From assembly GCA_001580565.1 (NCBI GenBank), contig LRBF01000254.1, positions 1 through 56,840 of the forward strand: a stretch of DNA of 56,840 nt, in the 5' to 3' direction. Within the stretch, counting starts at the first letter, position 1. Each line of letters opens with the position of its first letter. The notes beneath the pieces are model-generated. The model made no database searches and had not been told where the DNA came from. It worked only from the letters and a program-made list of their open reading frames with translations. The DNA comes from Caballeronia megalochromosomata. GTDB taxonomy: Bacteria > Pseudomonadota > Gammaproteobacteria > Burkholderiales > Burkholderiaceae. Positions 43,439 to 51,459 of this stretch are shown here, in pieces. The translations under genes and the position numbers were made by a program.

Positions 43439-44979
43439 TCGCCACCTCCGCGCTGTTGCGTGGCGCGTGCGGCAAGCGCGAGGCGCGCGTGATCCTGATC
43501 GGAGAACGCGCGTTTCTTGCCCATGATTTCCTGCGTGGCTTCGTGCCCTTTTCCCGCGAGCACGACGACATCCTCGCGCGCCGCCGAGCGGATCGCCTGC
43601 AGGATCGCGCTCGCGCGGTCCTCGATGCGGCGTGCTTTCGCGGCGTCGTTCATGCCGGCCGCGATCTGATCGATGATGGCTTGCGGATCTTCGCTGCGCG
43701 GGTTGTCGCTCGTGATGACGACCTGATCCGCGAGGCGCTCCGCGATCTCTCCCATGAGCGGGCGCTTGGTCGAATCACGGTCGCCGCCGCAACCGAACAT
43801 GCAGACGAGCTCGCCGCCGCGCGCCTGTGCGATCGGGCGCAGCGCGGTGAGGGTTTTGTCGAGCGCATCGGGCGTATGCGCGTAGTCGATCACGACGAGC
43901 GGCTCATCGCTCTGAACACGTCCGCCGAGACGCTCCATGCGGCCGTTGACGGATTCGAGCTTCTCGATGCGCGCGATGGCGGCGTCGAACGGCACGCCGA
44001 CTTCGAGCAGCACGCCGAGCACGGAAAGCAGATTGCTCACGTTGAACGTGCCGAGCGTGCCCGCTTCGACATCGGCTTCGCCCCAGTCGGACGACAGATG
44101 AAACGCGGTGCCCGTCGCGGTCGCGCGGACTTGCGTCGCGAGCAGCAGCGCATCCGCGCTCGGGACGGCGTCGGCGGGTATTTCGACGCCGTAGGCGATC
44201 GTGCGCACCTTGCCGCGCAGCGATTCGATCAGGCGCTGGCCCGCCGCGTCGTCGCGATTGACGATCGCCGTCTTGAGCGACGGCCACGCGAACAGACGCG
44301 CTTTCGCCGCTTCGTAAGCGTCGAAGGTGCCGTGGTAATCGAGATGATCCTGCGTGAGATTCGTGAAAATGGCGATGTCGAAATCGACGCCATTCACGCG
44401 TCCCTGATGCAGCGCATGCGACGACACTTCCATCGCGACGCCTTCCGCGCCCTGGCGCTTCAGTTGCGCGAGATTGCGCTGCAATTGCGGCGCATCGGGC
44501 GTGGTGAAGCCGCTGTGCACGAGCTTGCCCGGCATGCCGATACCGAGCGTGCCGACGATCGCGCACGGACGGCCGAGCGCCGTCAGCGCCGTGGCGATCC
44601 ACTGGCTGCACGAAGTCTTGCCGTTCGTGCCCGTCACGCCGACAGTCAGCATCGATGCCGTGGGCTCGCCGTACCACGCGGACGCGATCGGGCCCGCGAG
44701 CTCGTTCAGCGCCTTCACGGCGAGCGTTTTCGACGCATCGGGCTTGCCCGCGAACTTCTCCGGCTGATACAGCGCCGCAACCGCGCCCGCGGCGAGCGCG
44801 GCGTCGAGATACGGACGGTTGTCCGCGCCGTCGACGGCATAGGCGAGGAACACGTCGCCGCTTTTGAGCGAGCGCGTGTCGGCGTGCAATTGCGCCTCGG
44901 GTTGCGCGTGCGCCCGAAGCCACTGAACGGCATGTGATACGTCTTTTTGCATCTTGCTCTGTCGGGCTTGCGCGCTCAT
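43435..44979 (-). CDS. murE: UDP-MurNAc-L-Ala-D-Glu meso-diaminopimelate ligase
   Basis: Third Mur ligase. The DNPR motif (425-428) indicates that it adds meso-diaminopimelate rather than lysine, as expected in a Gram-negative. The 514-residue protein also has the ATP loop GTNGKTSCSQW. The start at 44979 overlaps the ftsI stop by four bases; a Met nine codons later is an alternative. The much longer open frame upstream is a shadow of ftsI. Confidence 0.96.
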   Translation of the reverse strand: MSAQARQSKMQKDVSHAVQWLRAHAQPEAQLHADTRSLKSGDVFLAYAVDGADNRPYLDAALAAGAVAALYQPEKFAGKPDASKTLAVKALNELAGPIASAWYGEPTASMLTVGVTGTNGKTSCSQWIATALTALGRPCAIVGTLGIGMPGKLVHSGFTTPDAPQLQRNLAQLKRQGAEGVAMEVSSHALHQGRVNGVDFDIAIFTNLTQDHLDYHGTFDAYEAAKARLFAWPSLKTAIVNRDDAAGQRLIESLRGKVRTIAYGVEIPADAVPSADALLLATQVRATATGTAFHLSSDWGEADVEAGTLGTFNVSNLLSVLGVLLEVGVPFDAAIARIEKLESVNGRMERLGGRVQSDEPLVVIDYAHTPDALDKTLTALRPIAQARGGELVCMFGCGGDRDSTKRPLMGEIAERLADQVVITSDNPRSEDPQAIIDQIAAGMNDAAKARRIEDRASAILQAIRSAAREDVVVLAGKGHEATQEIMGKKRAFSDQDHARLALAARATQQRGGGE

Positions 44980-46832
44980 CGCACGACTCCCGGGTGCGTC
45001 TTCGTATTGCTCGACACCGCGACTTTCTTCGCGGTGTTCGCATTGTTCCTGTTCGTCGGCGGCTGGGCTGCCGGTTGCGCGGCGGAGTTCGAATCGTCCG
45101 TCACGACCATCTGCTTGACCGGCATGTCGGGCGGCACGTTCAGCGCGCGCAGGGTATCGCCGACGATGCCCGAGAACACCGGACCCGACACCTGGCCGCC
45201 GAAGTGGCTGCCGACCGTCGGCTCGTCGACCGACACCGCCACGACGATGCGTGGATTCGGCATCGGCGCCATGCCGACGAATGACGCGCGGTACTTCGAA
45301 TGGTCGTAGCCGTGACCGCCGTGCTTGTACGCCGTGCCCGACTTGCCGCCGACGCGATAGCCCGGTACGGCGGCATCCGGGGACGTGCCGCCCTTCGCCG
45401 TCACGGTTTCGAGCATCGCGCGCACCTGACGCGCGGTGGTAGGCGCGAAGACCTGCTGACCGAGCGGCGGTTGATCGCCGGGCGTGCGGAAAATCGAAAC
45501 CGGCAGAATGGTGCCGTCGTTGGCGATCGCCGTGTACGCGCGCGCGAGCTGGAACAGCGATGCCGACAGGCCGTAGCCGTAGGACATCGTCGCCTGCTCG
45601 ATACGTCGCCAGCTTTTCCACGGCCGCAGACGCCCCGTCACCGCGCCCGGAAAACCAACCTTCGGCGCCTGACCGAGCCCGATGCTCGTGTACATGTTCC
45701 ACATTTCTTCAGGACGCAATTGCATCGCAATTTTGGTCGCGCCGATATTGCTCGACTTCTGAATCACGCCGCCGACGGTGAGCGTGCCGAAGCCGGAATC
45801 GTCCGTAATGCGCGCGCCGTCGAGCACGAACACGCCGCCGCCCGTTTCCACGAGCGTATTGGGCGTCACCCGATGCAGATCGAGGGCGAGCGAAACGGTG
45901 AACGGCTTCATGATCGAGCCCGGCTCGAACGTGTCCGTGAGAATGCGGTTGCGCAACTGCTCGCCGGTCATGCGCGAGCGGTCGTTCGGGTTGTAGGTGG
46001 GATAGTTCACGAGCGCGAGCACTTCGCCCGTTTTCACGTCGATCACGATCGCCGCGCCTGCCTTCGCCTTCGACTTCTCGACGGCCGCTTTCAGGTTCGT
46101 GTACGCGATGTACTGAATCTTGCTGTCGATCGAAAGTTCGACGTCCGCGCCATTGTGCGGCACGACCTGCTCGTCGACGTCCTCGACGATATGGCCCATG
46201 CGGTCCTTGATGACGCGGCGCATGCCCGGCGTACCGGCGAGAACGGTCTGGTCGCCGAGTTCGACGCCTTCCTGTCCCTTGTCTTCAATATTAGTAAAGC
46301 CGATCAGGTGCGCGGTGATTTCGCCTTCCGGATAAAAGCGCTTGTATTCGCCACGCGAATAGATGCCGGGAATATCGAGCGCGGCGACCTTCTGCGCGAC
46401 TTCGAGCGGCACCTGGCGCTTCACGTAGACGAAGGTCTTGTCCATCGAGAGCTTCGCGCGCAGCTCCTTTTCCGGCATTTCGAGGAGTTTGGACAGTTGC
46501 GCGAATTTATCCGCGCCGAGATCGTTCGGCACGGCTTCGGGAATCGCCCAGATGGCCTTCACCGGCAGGCTCGTCGCGAGCACGAGGCCGTTGCGGTCGC
46601 GGATCTGGCCGCGCGTGGCGGGCATTTCGAGCGTGCGCTGATAGCGGCTCTCGCCCTGCTTCTTGAAGAAGGCGTTGCCCGGCCCCTGAATCCAGAACGC
46701 CCGTGCGGCGAGCGCGACGAACGCCATGAAGAGCAGGAACACGACGAACTTCGAGCGCCACATCGGCAGGCGCACGGCGAGAAGCGGGTTCGGCGTATGA
46801 GCGATGTCTTTCTGCTTCGCGGATTTTTTCAT
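44976..46832 (-). CDS. ftsI: Penicillin-binding protein 3 (FtsI)
   Basis: Septal peptidoglycan transpeptidase. The 618-residue class B PBP has a short cytosolic tail, one membrane anchor at about 28-46, a pedestal domain and the transpeptidase domain with SxxK Ser306 (SIMK), SSN at 360-362 and KSGT at 497-500. A periplasmic C-terminal tail rich in Asn, Ala and Pro follows. It overlaps ftsL and murE by four bases each. Confidence 0.97.
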   Translation of the reverse strand: MKKSAKQKDIAHTPNPLLAVRLPMWRSKFVVFLLFMAFVALAARAFWIQGPGNAFFKKQGESRYQRTLEMPATRGQIRDRNGLVLATSLPVKAIWAIPEAVPNDLGADKFAQLSKLLEMPEKELRAKLSMDKTFVYVKRQVPLEVAQKVAALDIPGIYSRGEYKRFYPEGEITAHLIGFTNIEDKGQEGVELGDQTVLAGTPGMRRVIKDRMGHIVEDVDEQVVPHNGADVELSIDSKIQYIAYTNLKAAVEKSKAKAGAAIVIDVKTGEVLALVNYPTYNPNDRSRMTGEQLRNRILTDTFEPGSIMKPFTVSLALDLHRVTPNTLVETGGGVFVLDGARITDDSGFGTLTVGGVIQKSSNIGATKIAMQLRPEEMWNMYTSIGLGQAPKVGFPGAVTGRLRPWKSWRRIEQATMSYGYGLSASLFQLARAYTAIANDGTILPVSIFRTPGDQPPLGQQVFAPTTARQVRAMLETVTAKGGTSPDAAVPGYRVGGKSGTAYKHGGHGYDHSKYRASFVGMAPMPNPRIVVAVSVDEPTVGSHFGGQVSGPVFSGIVGDTLRALNVPPDMPVKQMVVTDDSNSAAQPAAQPPTNRNNANTAKKVAVSSNTKTHPGVVR

Positions 46833-47173
46833 CGCTTGGCTCCGCGTGCAGGCGGCGCCGACGCCGGCAACGGCGGCGGCATGGGTGCGTCGGCGGCCTT
46901 GCTGGTCGCCGTGTCGTACGTGAGATATTGCGTGCGGCCGGTCGAAATGGGCTGCATTTTCAGCGAGCTGGTGGCCAACTGTTCGATGCGCGAAGTCTTC
47001 GACAGCGCGCTCTGCTGGTACTGCAACTGCGCGTAGTCCTGCTGGAGCTGACGCTCCTGCGACTGCGCCCGCTGCAGGTCGATGAAGATTTCCCGCTGCT
47101 GGTTGGTGGAGCTGACGACCGACAGCGCGCACCCGAGCACGATGATCAGCAGGAAAATATTGAGGCGGTTCAT
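46829..47173 (-). CDS. ftsL: Cell division protein FtsL
   Basis: Small bitopic divisome protein of 114 residues: a membrane segment at about 4-23 (NIFLLIIVLGCALSVVSS) followed by a Gln/Leu-rich coiled coil that pairs with FtsB, then an Ala/Pro-rich tail. It overlaps rsmH and ftsI by four bases each. The location, size and topology identify it, as the sequence is poorly conserved. Confidence 0.92.
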   Translation of the reverse strand: MNRLNIFLLIIVLGCALSVVSSTNQQREIFIDLQRAQSQERQLQQDYAQLQYQQSALSKTSRIEQLATSSLKMQPISTGRTQYLTYDTATSKAADAPMPPPLPASAPPARGAKR

Positions 47174-48123
47174 GGCGCGATCCGCTCGGCGATACGCATT
47201 ACCGCGGAGCGGGCGCGCGGGTTGTCGGCGACTTCAGCGTCACTCGGAAACACGCGGCCCACGACGCGCAGCGGCGGGCTGGGAAGATCGACCGCGCGGA
47301 TCGGCAAGCGACGGTCCACCGCCGGCGCGCTCGCGTGCGCCTGCATGAACCGCTTGACGATCCGGTCTTCGAGTGAATGAAAGCTGATCACGACCAGCCG
47401 CCCCCCTTGCTCCAACAATGCCAATGCCGATTCGAGTACTACTTGCAGCTCCGCAAGCTCTTGATTGACGTGAATCCGTATAGCTTGAAAGGTGCGAGTT
47501 GCCGGGTCCTTGCCCTTTTCACGGGTTTTGACGACGTGACCCACGATTTCGGCAAGCTCGCGCGTGCTGTCGAGAGGCCCAAGACGGTCGGACTCTGCCC
47601 GGCGAGCAACAAGCGCCTTTGCAATCTGAAAAGCAAACCGTTCTTCCCCATAATCTCTGATGACCTCCGTGATTTCCTGCACCGTGGCCCGCGCGAGCCA
47701 CTCAGCCGCCGACTCGCCGCGAGTCGGATCCATCCTCATGTCGAGCGGACCTTCTGCGCGGAAGCTGAAGCCGCGCTCCGGGTCGTCCACCTGCGGCGAC
47801 GACACGCCAAGATCCAGCAATACGCCCGACACCCGCCCCACCCCACGCTCGGCCGCCGCATCGCGCAACGCCGCGAAACTGTCGTGCACGATCGAAAAAC
47901 GCGAGTCCTGAATCTGTTGCGCCGTGGCGATCGCAAGAGGATCCTTGTCGAAGGCGATGAGCTGCCCAGCTTCCCCCAGCCGCTGCAAAATCGCCCGGCT
48001 ATGACCGCCGCGCCCGAATGTGCCATCTATATAGATGCCGTCCGTGCGCGTGATCAGCCCATCCACCGCTTCCTTCAGCAGCACCGTGCGGTGCTGCAGA
48101 TCTTTTCCCGACGACTTCGCCAT
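47170..48123 (-). CDS. rsmH: 16S rRNA (cytosine-1402-N4) methyltransferase RsmH
   Basis: SAM-dependent methyltransferase (formerly MraW) that modifies C1402 in the ribosomal P site. The 317-residue protein has GTFGRGGHSRAIL as SAM motif, LLDLGVSSPQVDDPERGFSF and the C-terminal SFHSLEDRIVKRF. It starts 16 bases after mraZ. Confidence 0.97.
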   Translation of the reverse strand: MAKSSGKDLQHRTVLLKEAVDGLITRTDGIYIDGTFGRGGHSRAILQRLGEAGQLIAFDKDPLAIATAQQIQDSRFSIVHDSFAALRDAAAERGVGRVSGVLLDLGVSSPQVDDPERGFSFRAEGPLDMRMDPTRGESAAEWLARATVQEITEVIRDYGEERFAFQIAKALVARRAESDRLGPLDSTRELAEIVGHVVKTREKGKDPATRTFQAIRIHVNQELAELQVVLESALALLEQGGRLVVISFHSLEDRIVKRFMQAHASAPAVDRRLPIRAVDLPSPPLRVVGRVFPSDAEVADNPRARSAVMRIAERIAP

Positions 48124-48139
48124 GTTTTTAAGCGCCGCG

Positions 48140-48568
48140 TCAGAAAGTGAAATTCTTCAGCGCTTCGGGCATGCCCTGCGCCATCGCCGCGGCTTCCTTC
48201 GCCGCGTAAGTCTGCGAATCCCACAACTCGAAGTGCGCGCCCATGCCGAGCAGCGTCACCTCTTTTTCCAGCGACGCGGCAGAGCGCAGCTCGGGCGAGA
48301 CCAGCACGCGCCCATTGCCGTCGAGTTCGACATCCATTGCATTACCGAGAAAGATGCGCCGCCACCACATGGCTTCCATCGGAAGCGCGGCAACCTTGGC
48401 GCGAAAGACCTCCCACTCCGGGCGAGGAAAGAGCAACAGGCATCCATCCGGGCTCTTCGTGAGCGTCACCCGGCCTTCTGCCTGCCCTTGCAGCGCCTCC
48501 CGATAGCGGGACGGAACCGACATCCGTCCTTTCGCATCGAGCGTGAGCGCCGACGCCCCTTGGAACAC
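48140..48568 (-). CDS. mraZ: Transcriptional regulator MraZ
   Basis: First gene of the dcw cluster, a DNA-binding regulator that represses its own promoter. The 142-residue protein has two AbrB-like repeats, seen as DAKGRMSVPSRYR and DGNGRVLVSPELR. I chose the GTG at 48568: it gives the family N-terminus (M)FQGASALTLDAKGR and has GAGAGGGGCGA just upstream, although the frame remains open to an ATG at 48613. Its likely operator is the decamer array at 48641-48680. Confidence 0.93.
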   Translation of the reverse strand: MFQGASALTLDAKGRMSVPSRYREALQGQAEGRVTLTKSPDGCLLLFPRPEWEVFRAKVAALPMEAMWWRRIFLGNAMDVELDGNGRVLVSPELRSAASLEKEVTLLGMGAHFELWDSQTYAAKEAAAMAQGMPEALKNFTF

Positions 48569-48640
48569 TCGCCCCTCTCCCCGTTCGGACACCCACCCTG
48601 ATGTCCGTCCCACTCAGATTTGCTCGAAAATGGCTTTGGA

Positions 48641-48680
48641 ATCACACAAAAGACCACTTTCTCACACTGTCTCCCACTTT
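48641..48680 (-). promoter_or_regulatory. MraZ operator: four phased decamers
   Basis: On the minus strand four 10-base units follow one another: AAAGTGGGAG, ACAGTGTGAG, AAAGTGGTCT and TTTGTGTGAT. The GTG core recurs every 10 bases, one helical turn, as in MraZ binding regions of E. coli and Mycoplasma. The first unit overlaps the predicted -10 element. Two more GTGGG words at 48592-48596 and 48609-48613 are not in phase. Confidence 0.75.
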
Positions 48681-48704
48681 AGAGGAACGCATTTCCTCGG
48701 TCAA
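48676..48704 (-). promoter_or_regulatory. mra promoter of the dcw cluster
   Basis: On the minus strand TTGACC (48699-48704) and TAAAGT (48676-48681) are separated by 17 bp. The transcript would have a leader of about 100 bases before the mraZ start. The rest of the gap (48705-48914) shows nothing I can identify. Confidence 0.58.
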
Positions 48705-48914
48705 GACGCGTAACTTTTTTTCGAGTGCTTTTTATTTGCTAGAACAAGGACTTAGCGCAGGAGCTTGAAGTGACGGCGAAAGAGAAAACCGTTATGAATT
48801 AGAGAGCTAGTGCGGGATGTGAAGGTAGTACGTGAAATGAGCAGGCGAAATGAGGGAAATGTAACGGTTCCGCCAGCCGATTCGTCGTCTGCTCGTGGGT
48901 TTTGGATGCGAGTG

Positions 48915-48946
48915 CCTCGGACCGATCCGCCGGAGATCGGTCGAGG
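48915..48946 (-). terminator. Hairpin after coq7
   Basis: CCTCG and ACCGATC pair with GATCGGT and CGAGG (one bulged G), a 12-bp stem with a seven-base loop, nine bases after the coq7 stop. There is no T run on either side, so termination is only possible. Confidence 0.42.
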
Positions 48947-48955
48947 CGATCATTA

Positions 48956-49612
48956 CTATATGTAGTAGGCCGTGCGAGTCATGACTTTGGAGGCTGCGCG
49001 CATCAGTGCGCGAACCGGAAACGGCACTTCGCCTCCTCCTGCGCCGATAGCGGCGGCGGCGTGCGCGCTTTCATCGAGACGCATCTGCTCGACGATCGCA
49101 CGCGACGCATGATCGTTCGCGGGCAAAGTCTTCATGTGACCATCGAGATGCTGCTCGACCTGACGCTCGGTTTCCGCCATGAAGCCGAGACTCGCGCGAT
49201 CGCCGAAGCGGCCCGCGACGAAACCGATCGCCAGCGCGCCCGCATACCAAAACGGGTTCAACAGGCTCGGCCGCGACTCCAGATCCTTCAGCCGCGTCGA
49301 GGTCCACGCGAGATGATCTTCTTCTTCGCGGGCCGCTTGCTCGAAGCCCGCCTTGAGTTCGGGCGAATTCGTGGCGAGCTTCTGTGCCTGATAAAGCGCC
49401 TGCGCGCAGACCTCGCCGACGTGGTTCACACGCATCAGGCCGGCCGAATGCGCCCGCTCTTTCTCCGTGAGTTGCGATTCCTCCGCGAGGACATCGCCCT
49501 GCATGTCCGAACCCGGCATGGCCGATTCGGGAATCGGCCGCGACATGCGGCTCACGCCCGTCATGGAGCGCAAGCCCCGATCGAACTCGCTGATGACTTC
49601 ATCGAGCGTCAT
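48956..49612 (-). CDS. coq7: 3-demethoxyubiquinol 3-hydroxylase Coq7
   Basis: Di-iron monooxygenase of the late ubiquinone pathway. The 218-residue protein has the di-iron ligand segments RVNHVGEVCAQALY, AAREEEDHLAW and DESAHA. The start at 49612 is supported by AGAGGTG upstream; an in-frame ATG six codons earlier is less well placed. It lies upstream of mraZ on the same strand but has its own transcript. Confidence 0.93.
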   Translation of the reverse strand: MTLDEVISEFDRGLRSMTGVSRMSRPIPESAMPGSDMQGDVLAEESQLTEKERAHSAGLMRVNHVGEVCAQALYQAQKLATNSPELKAGFEQAAREEEDHLAWTSTRLKDLESRPSLLNPFWYAGALAIGFVAGRFGDRASLGFMAETERQVEQHLDGHMKTLPANDHASRAIVEQMRLDESAHAAAAIGAGGGEVPFPVRALMRAASKVMTRTAYYI

Positions 49613-50115
49613 GTTGTCACCTCTCTTCATGGTCCACGGTCGATCGCTGGCCGAGCACGTGGCGAAAAACGCGGATTTTAACGCACATCGACGTGCGGCG
49701 AGGCCGCGCGGGCTTGCCAGGATTCGATTCCGGCAGGCCAGGGAACAGCCAGTTTTGCTCCTGCAGCGGCCTTGAAACGCGTTCGCAAAAGCATCGCGAT
49801 CATTGCCTCTGCGCCATCTGCGAACGCAGGTTCCATGCGCGCAATCCGGTCCAAAACCGCCCTTCGTCAGCATCCACTTTGTTAATTAGGGCAAACACGA
49901 CTCGCAAAAATCCTGCAAAACCAACATTTTAGCGCCTGTTGCGTAAACGTCACATCAGTCCAACGGATCACCCCCTTTTCCTTTGTCCGTCAAAGCCTCT
50001 TTGTTACATTACGTCTCAACTTCAATTTAGAAGCCCGGCAGGGACCGTCAACACACTGGCGCTAAGAACAGTGACCTTGCCCAAAAGTCGCAAATACTCC
50101 TTGGAGATCCATTCA
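49613..50115. other. Intergenic region between coq7 and the porin gene
   Basis: About 500 bases between two divergent genes, holding their promoters. It becomes AT-rich towards the porin. I could not pick a confident promoter: hexamers near 50001-50028 fit poorly. No gene, RNA or repeat that I recognise is present; a weak inverted repeat lies around 49710-49740. Confidence 0.5.
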
Positions 50116-51300
50116 ATGAAAAAGTCGCTTCTCGCTCTCGCCGCATTGGGCGCATTCGCAGGCGCCGCTCATGCACAGAGCAGCGTGACGCTGTACGGCA
50201 TCATCGACGCAGGCTTTGCCTACAACAACAACAGCAACGGTCAGAAGCTGTACTCGATGAACAGCGGCAACCTGCAAGGTAGCCGTTGGGGCCTGCGCGG
50301 CACGGAAGATCTCGGTGGCGGTCTGAAGGCCATCTTCGTGTTGGAAAACGGCTTCAACGTGTTCAACGGCCAACTGGGCCAAGGTGGCGACATGTTCGGC
50401 CGCCAGGCTTATGTCGGTCTGTCGACGGCGCAATACGGCACGGTCACGCTGGGTCGTCAGTACGACTCCGTGGTTGACTTCACCGGCGCATTCGAAGTCG
50501 GCAGCCAGTGGGCGTCGTACTTCGGCGCGCACCCGGGCGACCTGGACAACATGAACAACTCGAATCGCGTGAACAACGCGATCAAGTACACGAGCGCAAA
50601 CTACGCCGGCTTCACGTTCGGCGGCCTGTATAGCCTCGGCGGCCAGGCTGGCCAGTTCAACCGCAACCAGATCTGGTCGGTTGGCCTCGGCTACTCGCAA
50701 GGTCCCCTGCAGTTGGGCGCGGGCTACTTGAACGTCAAGGATCCGAACTACTCGTTCTTCGGCAACAACGCAAGCTCGAAGACGCCGACGACGACCCCGG
50801 GCTCGACCTCGAACTTCGGTTCGAGCCGCGTGATCAACGGCTATGCTTCGGCCAGGACGCAGCAAGTCATCACGGCTGGCGGTGCTTACACGTTCGGCGC
50901 AGCAACCGTCGGCGCGACGTATAGCAACACGCAGTTCAAGGATCTCGGTTCGGAGCCGGGCACCGGCCTGACCCCGACGGGCGGCTTCACCAATGGCACG
51001 GGCAAGTTCCACAACGCCGAAATCAACTTCAAGTATCAGCTGACCCCGGCGCTGCTGCTGGGCGTGGCGTATGACTACACGAAGGGCTACGGTCTGGGCG
51101 ACGCCAAGTACCATCAGGGCATGCTCGGCGCGGACTACTTCCTGTCGAAGCGCACGGACGTGTACATCGACGGTATCTACCAGCACGCGAGCGGCACGGA
51201 CTCGACGAACCACACGGCAGTTGCCAACATCAACGGCCTGTCGCCGTCGTCGACGTCGAACCAGGTTGCCGCTGTCGTCGGTATCCGTCACAAGTTCTAA
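50116..51300 (+). CDS. Gram-negative porin (OmpC-like, 16-strand)
   Basis: A 394-residue outer-membrane general porin of the Burkholderia/Neisseria type. It begins with a signal peptide cleaved after AAHA (about residue 20), continues SSVTLYGIIDAGF, and has the repeated short beta strands with LGRQYDS and a loop 3 region. It ends in Phe (GIRHKF), the outer-membrane sorting signal. The codon use is more biased than its neighbours (many GGC, AAC, CTG, TCG), as expected of a highly expressed gene. A TTGGAG ribosome site and a good terminator frame it. Confidence 0.95.
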   Translation: MKKSLLALAALGAFAGAAHAQSSVTLYGIIDAGFAYNNNSNGQKLYSMNSGNLQGSRWGLRGTEDLGGGLKAIFVLENGFNVFNGQLGQGGDMFGRQAYVGLSTAQYGTVTLGRQYDSVVDFTGAFEVGSQWASYFGAHPGDLDNMNNSNRVNNAIKYTSANYAGFTFGGLYSLGGQAGQFNRNQIWSVGLGYSQGPLQLGAGYLNVKDPNYSFFGNNASSKTPTTTPGSTSNFGSSRVINGYASARTQQVITAGGAYTFGAATVGATYSNTQFKDLGSEPGTGLTPTGGFTNGTGKFHNAEINFKYQLTPALLLGVAYDYTKGYGLGDAKYHQGMLGADYFLSKRTDVYIDGIYQHASGTDSTNHTAVANINGLSPSSTSNQVAAVVGIRHKF

Positions 51301-51328
51301 TAAGGTCGTAACAAAGCAGTACACGCTG

Positions 51329-51354
51329 AAAGGCGCCTTCGGGCGCCTTTTTTT
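51329..51354 (+). terminator. Terminator of the porin gene
   Basis: AAAGGCGCC/GGCGCCTTT stem with a TTCG tetraloop followed by T7, 29 bases after the porin stop. Confidence 0.9.
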
Positions 51355-51401
51355 GTTCCTTGACGGGGAAATGCAGGCTGTTCGCGTCGCGTGCGGCCAA
51401 C

Positions 51402-51440
51402 AAAAAAGCCTTCGGGTCTGGCGACACGAAGGCTTTTTTT
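51402..51440 (-). terminator. Terminator of the acyl-CoA ligase gene
   Basis: A 13-bp inverted repeat AAAAAAGCCTTCG/CGAAGGCTTTTTT, 20 bases beyond the ligase stop. It has A and T runs on both sides and may also catch read-through from the porin gene. Confidence 0.82.
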
Positions 51441-51459
51441 GCTTCATACGATACGAACG

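Noticed and set aside
44980..45702. An N-terminal extension of MurE
   Set aside because: It is another frame of ftsI; the ATG at 44979 gives the normal family length.
45300..47036. A 578-codon plus-strand frame opposite ftsI and ftsL
   Set aside because: Antisense shadow with the same skewed composition.
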